Below, piece after piece: positions 1-5,176 of a stretch of 11,710 bases of DNA (positions within the stretch are counted from its first letter, which is position 1; each line of letters starts with the position of its first letter). Both the position numbers and the translations under genes were made by a program. The DNA is from Candidatus Heimdallarchaeota archaeon (GTDB taxonomy: Archaea; Asgardarchaeota; Njordarchaeia; Njordarchaeales; JAMOTR01), in NCBI GenBank assembly GCA_027068385.1, contig JAMOTR010000008.1:1-11710 (forward strand). The letters run 5' to 3'. Below the pieces are notes generated by a model, which saw nothing but the letters and a program-made list of their open reading frames with translations, had not been told where the DNA came from and ran no database searches.

Positions 1-1
1 G

Positions 2-1093
2 ACCGTAGCTTTAGTTAAGGCCTTGGTTGAGCTCTCGGGAGAATACGGTAAGTACGTTCACTTAGGGGCGACCTCGAACGATATACTCGACACAGCTATG
101 GCGTTACAAATTAAGGAGGCTCTAGGTATCATAGAAGGGCGCTTAAAGGATTTAATAAGAGACTTATGTAAATTGGCGAAGACGTACGAGGACGTACTAT
201 GTGTGGGTAGGACTCACGGTGTACATGCGGAACCTTATACGTTTGGGCTTAAGATGGCCGTGTTCGCGGATGAATTCTTACGCCATCTAGAGCGTTTAAA
301 CGAGATAAAGAAACGCGTGCTCGTAGGGAAATACAGCGGAGCTTTGGGTCATCACGCGTATCGGGGGCCTAAAGGTATCGAGATCGAACGTAGGCTCATG
401 GAGAAACTGGGTCTTAATAGAGGGCTATCGACACAGGTGGTACCTCGCGACCGTTTAGCCGAACTATACCTACGGATCGCCTTAGTATCTAGTTCCTTAG
501 ATAGATTAGCGACGGAAATACGTAACCTTCAAAGGACGGAAATACTCTCGGTAGAGGAACCGTTCGACGTAAAAAAGCAGGTGGGATCCTCCGCTATGCC
601 TCATAAAAGGAACCCGATACGCATGGAGCGCGTCTCCGGACTCGCTCGCGTCCTCCGCTCGATCTCTTTAGGGGCCTTAGAGAACATAGTATTACGGCAC
701 GAGCGCGACCTAACGAATAGTTCCTTTGAGAGATCCACGTTATGGCTCGCGTTCATACTTCTAGATCAACAGCTCATGGATGCTCATAAAGTGATGAGCG
801 GGTTGGTCGTACATCCCTATAATATGAGGCGTAACCTCGATTTAACCGGCGGGCTAGTAATGTCCGAGGCTCTGATGAAGTTCTTGAGTGAGAAGTTCGG
901 ACGCGATAAAGCACACGAGATAGTAAGAAGGGCGGCTATGCGCGTTCGGGAATACGGTGAGGACTTCGCGGAGGCATTATCTAGGGAATGTGGGGTCGAC
1001 GTAGAAAGGATACGCGACGTGATGAACCCGCGTTCTCGGTTAGGAGCGTATAAAGAACTAATTCAAGAGGTCTTAGATAGGTGTAAAGTATGA
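2..1093 (+). CDS. purB: Adenylosuccinate lyase, N-terminus cut off by the window edge
   Basis: Adenylosuccinate lyase acts twice in purine synthesis: it splits fumarate from SAICAR and from adenylosuccinate, giving AICAR and AMP. The frame is open from base 2, so the true start lies upstream; a TTG at 23 is not the start, because recognisable family sequence (TVALVKAL) precedes it. Visible signatures are HLGATSND (nt 59-82), the catalytic histidine region RTHGVHAEPYTFG (from nt 209), and the fumarase/aspartase superfamily flexible loop GSSAMPHKRNP (nt 584-616), which carries the catalytic serine. About 363 codons remain; by comparison with a usual length near 450, some 85 N-terminal residues are missing. 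It ends in an ATGA overlap with the next gene, indicating co-transcription and translational coupling. Confidence is high; GSSAMPHKRNP plus GATSND separates it from argininosuccinate lyase. Confidence 0.96.
   Translation, partial: TVALVKALVELSGEYGKYVHLGATSNDILDTAMALQIKEALGIIEGRLKDLIRDLCKLAKTYEDVLCVGRTHGVHAEPYTFGLKMAVFADEFLRHLERLNEIKKRVLVGKYSGALGHHAYRGPKGIEIERRLMEKLGLNRGLSTQVVPRDRLAELYLRIALVSSSLDRLATEIRNLQRTEILSVEEPFDVKKQVGSSAMPHKRNPIRMERVSGLARVLRSISLGALENIVLRHERDLTNSSFERSTLWLAFILLDQQLMDAHKVMSGLVVHPYNMRRNLDLTGGLVMSEALMKFLSEKFGRDKAHEIVRRAAMRVREYGEDFAEALSRECGVDVERIRDVMNPRSRLGAYKELIQEVLDRCKV
1080..1083 (+). promoter_or_regulatory. Shine-Dalgarno GGTG for the gene starting at 1090
   Basis: GGTG, matching the archaeal anti-Shine-Dalgarno, lies 6 nt before the ATG at 1090 and inside the purB coding end. 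It supports translation of the downstream membrane protein from the purB transcript. Confidence 0.5.
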
Positions 1094-1497
1094 AGGTCTC
1101 GCTGTTCTTGATTCTAATACTTTCCCGGGCGTTTTTCGCGATATATAACTTGGTTCTCATAGTAGGAGCCCTCGCGGGATTTTATCCGCTCACGATATTT
1201 ACCGGCTTATACTATTCGCGCGTGTCCGAAATATACTTACGGACGCTTCTGGGCGTTCCAGGGTTTATTATGGGGGTCCTCTCCACGTTCTTCACGGATA
1301 GCAGGATACGGGGAATCGCGAACGCGTTAATAGCTTCCGCGGTCGTCGCGGTCGAGATAAACTTCAGCGTTATAGCTTCATACGCGATGGCTAGGGAATT
1401 CTACGGGATATTAGACGTATTTATCTCAACGAAACCTGTGTTCGTATCCTCGTTCTTAGGGAGTATCGTTAAGGTATCAAAAAAGGTCAGGGGCTAA
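1090..1497 (+). CDS. Small multi-pass membrane protein of unknown function
   Basis: This 135-residue protein is not one I can assign to a family. It is strongly hydrophobic: residues 4-40 can hold one or two membrane segments, residues 52-68 another and residues 76-100 another, with a further hydrophobic or amphipathic stretch at 106-127. It ends in a basic tail (KVSKKVRG) that is probably cytoplasmic. No cofactor or catalytic motif is visible. The ATG overlaps the purB stop (ATGA) and is preceded by GGTG, so it is almost certainly translated from the purB message. The last 21 bp overlap, tail to tail, the 3' end of the cysteine-rich gene on the other strand. A link to purine metabolism is suggested only by the coupling. 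Confidence 0.75.
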   Translation: MKVSLFLILILSRAFFAIYNLVLIVGALAGFYPLTIFTGLYYSRVSEIYLRTLLGVPGFIMGVLSTFFTDSRIRGIANALIASAVVAVEINFSVIASYAMAREFYGILDVFISTKPVFVSSFLGSIVKVSKKVRG

Positions 1498-1860
1498 GGC
1501 CTTAGCTTTTCTTAAGAACACCTCGCGAAGTTCCTCGGGTAGAAGCTTAGCGGCTTCTTCTATGAGCTCTTTAGTGAGCTCTCTATTCTCGGTCCGATCC
1601 TCCCGCACAGGCTTTCCGTCCTCTTCGGTCCTCTTTACCCGCAGGTGTAGCCTCCCGTCCATGCCGTAACGTAAGGAGGCGTACACGCGATTAAATATGG
1701 GACACGTAGCTTTACTACACGGGACTCCGGGTATAGCGTAAGGATGGGTACATATCGTCCCCCTAAGGTGCTTTTTCCTATAAGCGCAGAATCCCTCCTT
1801 GAGTTCCCTCCGTCTGCGTTCCTCCTCCACGGCACGAATCACGCTCTCGATCTCAGACAT
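1477..1860 (-). CDS. Four-cysteine small protein, second gene of the EF-2-like operon
   Basis: This 127-residue charged protein is one I do not recognise. A helical, arginine/glutamate-rich N-terminus (residues 1-22) leads into a compact cysteine cluster: GFCAY, TICTHP, GVPC and ATCPIF, with spacing C-x11-C-x10-C-x4-C and a histidine just after the second cysteine. This suggests a zinc site or an iron-sulfur cluster; the sequence does not decide which. The C-terminal half is charged and probably helical (KELIEEAAKLLPEELREVF). I chose the ATG at 1860 because GAGGGGT lies 5 nt upstream. A longer GTG start at 1899 overlaps the stop of the upstream GTPase and would add 13 residues. Position suggests a partner of the GTPase, but that is inference. 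Confidence 0.8.
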   Translation of the reverse strand: MSEIESVIRAVEEERRRRELKEGFCAYRKKHLRGTICTHPYAIPGVPCSKATCPIFNRVYASLRYGMDGRLHLRVKRTEEDGKPVREDRTENRELTKELIEEAAKLLPEELREVFLRKAKALAPDLF

Positions 1861-1865
1861 AACAG

Positions 1866-1872
1866 ACCCCTC
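1866..1872 (-). promoter_or_regulatory. Shine-Dalgarno that selects the ATG at 1860
   Basis: GAGGGGT on the minus strand lies 5 nt before ATG 1860 and fits the archaeal GGAGGTG consensus well. An A/T block (TATTAATATTAAT, about 1881-1893) sits further upstream, just after the EF-2-like stop codon. It could be a weak internal TATA element or simply the junction. Confidence 0.5.
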
Positions 1873-1895
1873 AAAAAGACCATTAATATTAATAC

Positions 1896-3692
1896 TCACA
1901 ACTCCCGAATACGCTTCATCGTCTTAGATAAGCGAGGCGAGGGGCGGTACTCCTTAAACCTCAATATCCGGTCGACGTTGCCTTCGGTTACGGAGCGAAG
2001 TTCGGAGGAGAACTCTATGAACGAACGTACGGGCATCACACCGCGTATCTTAATATAGCGGCTGGATTCCGCGTCGGTAACCTCGTGGATTTCCGCTTCC
2101 ATCTTTTGAAGCGTCTCCAATACTTTCCCTAGATAGTCGGATAAGACTGTGATCTCGAACTCGTAATAAGGTTCAAAGACGGACCGGTTGGAGTCCATCA
2201 CGGCTTCTAGTATGTCGTGCTCGGAAGCGTCGGGGGCCGCATATATCTTCGCTCTGGTGACGGGTAGCCCCCGTATAGGACCGTGATCGCGCCGGTATAG
2301 TAAAGTATCTACTAGATCACCCTCAGCATCAACATCGATGGAGTCGTAATCCGTGGGCACGATCTTCACGAGGCGGTTCTTCGACTCCCCTATCTTCGTG
2401 GGTCCTTCCTTGTATATCACCATGGGCTCTGAGATGTATACTTCGATCGAGCGCTTCTTGAGTTGTTCTTCTATCGCACCTAGATGGACTGTACCGCGTA
2501 CATATACGATGATCTCCCCGGTTTTCTCATCCTCCCTCCGTGAGAAGTCCTCCTCGTGCTTGATGAGCTCTAGAGCGTTCTTTAGGTCTTCGATTTTCCT
2601 TATGTCCTTAGGCTCGATCGTGGCGTATATCACGGCCACGTCTACGTGCTTTAGGGGCCTAAATTCACCGGGTATTTCGGAGAGCGTTATTGGGGGCTCT
2701 ATGTTCTTAGAGAGTACTATTAACCCGACCATCCCCGCGGGTAACTCTCTTACGTGCTTACGACGACGCCCTTGAAGTACGTATAATTTGTCCACGCGTA
2801 TGTCCCCGAACCTTTGCCCCTCCCTTAACGTACCGCTAAACACGCGCACGATATACTCTCTTTCGCGCCTTTCTAACACGGGCTTCGCGATCCGAGCTAC
2901 GGTCGGCCCGCTGGGTTCACAAGCGAGCAAAGATTTATTCGCCTCACCGCTCCGAAGCCTCATCATGCGGTATCTTTGAGCAACTCTCGGGGACGGTATT
3001 TGATCGCGTATGAGGTCCGTCATGATCTTACCTAGAGGCGCTAACTCGTGGGCGCGATCTAGATTCTCATATATGTGTCTAAACTTGATTCCCGTGCGCA
3101 TCATAAACGGGACGGAGAGGCCCCAACGATATAGTGCGGATCCGAACACTACGCTACCATCTTGAAGCTTAACGCGCCATGCGCGTTGTATCTTGTCGAC
3201 GGCAAATTCCTCGATGAGGTCGTTTACATCTAATATGATCTCCTCGATGCGGACGCGTATTTGATCCGGAGTGTATTCTAGCTCCTTGATGAGCCTATCT
3301 ATCTTATTTATGAACAACACGGGTTTCACCCGCTCCTCGAGAGCCGCGCGTAAACGTTGACGAGTCTGACTCCTAACTCCCTCTACAGCGTCTACGACGA
3401 GTATCGCTCCGTCCATAAGACGCAGAGAGCGCGTTACCTTGGGCGAGAAGTCGACGTGTCCCGGTGTATCTATGAGGTTTACGATCACGTCCCCCAACTT
3501 GAACGTGGCCACGGCAGGCTTTACCGTAATACCGCGCTGACGTTCTATCTCTAAGTAATCGAGGAAGCGCTCTCCTACAAGCTTCTCATAAATCACACCC
3601 CCTTCGGACAATATTACGTCCGTAAGCGTAGTCTTCCCGTGGTCTACGTGAGCGATTATACCAACGTTCCTGATCTTATCCACGTCTACCAT
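1896..3692 (-). CDS. EF-2 (fusA) family translational GTPase with reduced domain IV; probable EF-2 paralogue
   Basis: This is clearly of the archaeal EF-2 family of ribosomal GTPases. The G domain is intact: G1 AHVDHGKT (residues 14-21), G2 RGIT (53-56), G3 DTPGH (75-79), G4 NKID (129-132) and G5 GSAL (184-187). VKPVLFINKIDRLIKEL is close to classical aEF-2. Domain II (about 255-345, RVFSGTLREGQRFGDI) and domain V (about 508-575) are recognisable. Domain III lacks the usual GMGELHLE, reading VRGTVHLG instead. The protein is 598 residues, against about 730 for archaeal EF-2. Most of the loss is in domain IV, which is only about residues 430-506. The stretch that should carry the diphthamide loop (HxDxxHRG) is replaced by PDASEHDILEAVMD, so the modified histidine is absent. 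It may be a paralogue acting in ribosome recycling, protection or assembly rather than standard translocation; a divergent sole EF-2 cannot be excluded. The ATG at 3692 has no Shine-Dalgarno and looks leaderless. Confidence 0.9.
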   Translation of the reverse strand: MVDVDKIRNVGIIAHVDHGKTTLTDVILSEGGVIYEKLVGERFLDYLEIERQRGITVKPAVATFKLGDVIVNLIDTPGHVDFSPKVTRSLRLMDGAILVVDAVEGVRSQTRQRLRAALEERVKPVLFINKIDRLIKELEYTPDQIRVRIEEIILDVNDLIEEFAVDKIQRAWRVKLQDGSVVFGSALYRWGLSVPFMMRTGIKFRHIYENLDRAHELAPLGKIMTDLIRDQIPSPRVAQRYRMMRLRSGEANKSLLACEPSGPTVARIAKPVLERREREYIVRVFSGTLREGQRFGDIRVDKLYVLQGRRRKHVRELPAGMVGLIVLSKNIEPPITLSEIPGEFRPLKHVDVAVIYATIEPKDIRKIEDLKNALELIKHEEDFSRREDEKTGEIIVYVRGTVHLGAIEEQLKKRSIEVYISEPMVIYKEGPTKIGESKNRLVKIVPTDYDSIDVDAEGDLVDTLLYRRDHGPIRGLPVTRAKIYAAPDASEHDILEAVMDSNRSVFEPYYEFEITVLSDYLGKVLETLQKMEAEIHEVTDAESSRYIKIRGVMPVRSFIEFSSELRSVTEGNVDRILRFKEYRPSPRLSKTMKRIREL

Positions 3693-3710
3693 CTAAATAA
3701 GCTCGTACCG

Positions 3711-3719
3711 ATTTATTTT
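3711..3719. promoter_or_regulatory. A/T box likely serving as TATA element for both divergent genes
   Basis: ATTTATTTT lies 19-27 nt upstream of the minus-strand ATG at 3692 and 20-28 nt upstream of the plus-strand ATG at 3739. That is about the spacing expected for a TATA box at a leaderless archaeal gene in both directions. No Shine-Dalgarno precedes either start codon. A second A/T patch (ATTAAT, 3726-3731) lies closer to the plus gene. Confidence 0.5.
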
Positions 3720-3738
3720 CGAACGATTAATACGATTG

Positions 3739-4170
3739 ATGAGGGTCGTAATCGTACGCATAGAAAGCAGGAGAGATTTATATCATATAGTAAAGGTAAT
3801 GTACTCCTTGGGGTTCAACGACCTCGTACTCGTCGACCCAAAGATTCATCCGAGAGCGGCTAAGCGCGTGTATAATAGACTCTTAAGGGAGAAGAAAATG
3901 CTGTACGAAGCCGAGGTACTCGGGCACTTGTCTCAGGTCCCCGGGTCGAAGTTATGCTTTAGACGCGCCGGTGGGTATAGCCCGAAGCTCGTGGACTTAA
4001 CGAAGTACGACAACTTCGTATTCTACGGGGAAAACGGGGATTTCTCGAAGGAGGAGTTATCGCTGTGCGATCAGGTGGTGACGTTCCCCGGAGATTACAC
4101 GTTACCCACTATAGTTACTATCGCCCTATGGGAATACGCTAGAAGGACGGGTAAAATCTCGTGGATATAA
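3739..4170 (+). CDS. Minimal SPOUT (SpoU/TrmH-like) RNA methyltransferase-family protein, degenerate motifs
   Basis: This 143-residue protein has the outline of the SpoU branch of knotted RNA methyltransferases, which use SAM to 2'-O-methylate tRNA or rRNA. Residues 1-33 (MRVVIVRI, then HIVKVMYSLGFNDLVLVDP) correspond to motif 1. FVFYGENGDFSKEELSLCDQ (about 93-112) corresponds to motif 2, normally VFGxExxGLxxEEL. VVTFPGDYTLPTIVTIALWEYAR corresponds to the cofactor-knot motif 3. Several expected residues are missing: the motif 1 asparagine context, and the SLN triplet of motif 3, which reads LPT here. It is shorter than typical TrmH/TrmJ proteins. It may use a modified chemistry or bind RNA without methylating it. 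I chose ATG 3739; TTG 3736 is immediately adjacent. The 3' end overlaps the DUF457 gene by 45 bp, tail to tail. Confidence 0.72.
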   Translation: MRVVIVRIESRRDLYHIVKVMYSLGFNDLVLVDPKIHPRAAKRVYNRLLREKKMLYEAEVLGHLSQVPGSKLCFRRAGGYSPKLVDLTKYDNFVFYGENGDFSKEELSLCDQVVTFPGDYTLPTIVTIALWEYARRTGKISWI

Positions 4171-4689
4171 GCCCATGTAGAGCCCAATTAGTATTAAGAG
4201 GATGAAGGCGAGGAAGATCTGTAGAGCCTCCTCCTTAGCCCCTCCGGTCTTTACGCATAGCGACTTCCTTACTCCGCGCTTCTTACATATAGTTACGCGC
4301 ATGTCGGTCACGGGCCGAAAGAGAGGTACCCCTTTAGGCGTAAAAGCGTCCGCTATGATGTGAGATAAATACGCTAACGATCCGGTCACGTAAGATACGT
4401 AAGAAACGTAGTAGTTCGTATGAAGGAACCGAAGGATTACCGTAATCACACCCCGGAAGAATAACGAATGGAGAGGTCCACGATGGCCTAGAGCTACGTT
4501 TATTTTCTCTGAGATCGCTTGAGTAAAGATCGTACTCCTAGATACCATAGAGTACGGGGAATCTATGTCGGGTAGCAAGCTCATAATCACAGCTAACCCC
4601 AAGGAGGACCGAGAAAATGTGTAGTCGCATATAAGGAGGTACGAGAAATACACTATTAGTCCTATAGTAATATGCGTGGGTCCCTTCAT
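4126..4689 (-). CDS. DUF457/YdjM-family membrane-bound putative metal-dependent hydrolase
   Basis: This 187-residue protein shows the conserved pattern of the YdjM/DUF457 membrane family: THITIG with His6 at the N-terminus, LLPDIDSPYS (residues 38-47), GHRGPLHS (68-75) and LSHIIADAFTPKGVPLFRP (108-126). The conserved histidines and aspartates are the likely metal ligands, and hydrophobic segments (about 8-22, 28-40, 79-90, 97-112, 156-174) place it in the membrane. The biochemical reaction of the family is not established to my knowledge. The ATG overlaps the stop of the PUA gene (ATGA) and has a good GGAGG 11 nt upstream, so the pair is an operon. The C-terminal tail after the last membrane segment is the part that overlaps the SPOUT gene. 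Confidence 0.85.
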   Translation of the reverse strand: MKGPTHITIGLIVYFSYLLICDYTFSRSSLGLAVIMSLLPDIDSPYSMVSRSTIFTQAISEKINVALGHRGPLHSLFFRGVITVILRFLHTNYYVSYVSYVTGSLAYLSHIIADAFTPKGVPLFRPVTDMRVTICKKRGVRKSLCVKTGGAKEEALQIFLAFILLILIGLYMGLYPRDFTRPSSVFP

Positions 4690-5147
4690 ACTCTCTTAGA
4701 CCTCCGCTCTTTTATCGCCTTAATAACCTTATCTTTCTCCCATAACGCGTGTAACATCTTTACTACCTTACCCTTCTCCGGAAGCTCCTTTACGAGGGCT
4801 TTACCTATCCCTACAGGCTTCCCCTCCTCATCAATTACGAGCACGAGATCGCCCTCTTCAACTTCCGGCCGTTTTCTCACTCCGGGTGCCATGAGATCGG
4901 CCCCGCGCATCAACGCCTTAGCTGCCCCCGCGTCCACCACGACCCTAGGTAGATCTTGAATCATCTCCTTATAATATAACGTGGGAACGATCTCACCGGA
5001 TACCTCGGCCAGCTTTGGAACTTTCTCATCCCCGAAGAGGTACAACTTCACGCTCCCGAAGTTCTCTACATACACAGTTCTCTCCTTTATCTCGCGACCC
5101 AGACGAGAGCTTAGCCTCTTTATCTCGCGCTTAGAGAGACGCTTCAT
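4686..5147 (-). CDS. PUA-domain ribosome-associated protein, Tma20/MCT-1-like
   Basis: This 153-residue protein has an N-terminal basic domain (residues 1-65) and a C-terminal PUA RNA-binding domain (about 69-143). The PUA signature is plain: VVVDAGAAKALMRGADLMAP, then EEGDLVLVIDEEGKPVGIGKAL. The lead-in PTLYYKE followed by the PUA domain, and the closing LHALWEKDK, resemble MCT-1/Tma20 (PTLRLLHK and HYLNDGLW), which act with density-regulated protein in ribosome recycling and re-initiation in eukaryotes. Archaeal members are single proteins of about this size. The ATG at 5147 has no Shine-Dalgarno and an A/T box at 5166-5174 is suitably placed, so it looks leaderless. It is first in an operon with the DUF457 gene and divergent from hel308. 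A tRNA-guanine transglycosylase-associated PUA protein is a less likely alternative. Confidence 0.87.
   Translation of the reverse strand: MKRLSKREIKRLSSRLGREIKERTVYVENFGSVKLYLFGDEKVPKLAEVSGEIVPTLYYKEMIQDLPRVVVDAGAAKALMRGADLMAPGVRKRPEVEEGDLVLVIDEEGKPVGIGKALVKELPEKGKVVKMLHALWEKDKVIKAIKERRSKRV
4701..4705 (-). promoter_or_regulatory. Shine-Dalgarno GGAGG for the DUF457 gene
   Basis: GGAGG (followed by TCT) on the minus strand lies 11 nt before the ATG at 4689, inside the end of the PUA gene. It is among the best Shine-Dalgarno matches in the window and shows that internal operon genes use ribosome binding sites while first genes do not. Confidence 0.6.
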
Positions 5148-5176
5148 AGGTTTAACGATGTCGCGATAATTTAGCT
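5148..5176. promoter_or_regulatory. 29-bp divergent promoter region between PUA gene and hel308
   Basis: Only 29 bp separate the two divergent ATG codons. ATAATTTAG (5166-5174) lies 19-27 nt upstream of the minus-strand ATG at 5147. TTTAAC (5151-5156) lies 21-26 nt upstream of the plus-strand ATG at 5177. Each TATA candidate therefore falls next to the other gene's expected transcription start. Confidence 0.45.

Noticed and set aside
1744..2058. Plus-strand open frame across the end of the EF-2-like gene and the cysteine-rich gene
   Set aside because: It is antisense to two well-supported genes, has no family resemblance and low-complexity composition.
2353..2775. 140-codon plus-strand open frame opposite the EF-2-like gene
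   Set aside because: Serine/arginine-rich antisense shadow of domains II-III; the opposite frame matches EF-2 throughout.
3776..3801. TATA-like TTTATATCA followed by an in-frame ATG at 3799, suggesting a shorter SPOUT gene
   Set aside because: The residues before 3799 (MRVVIVRI...) form the first strand and motif 1 of the SpoU fold, so the start at 3739 is better.
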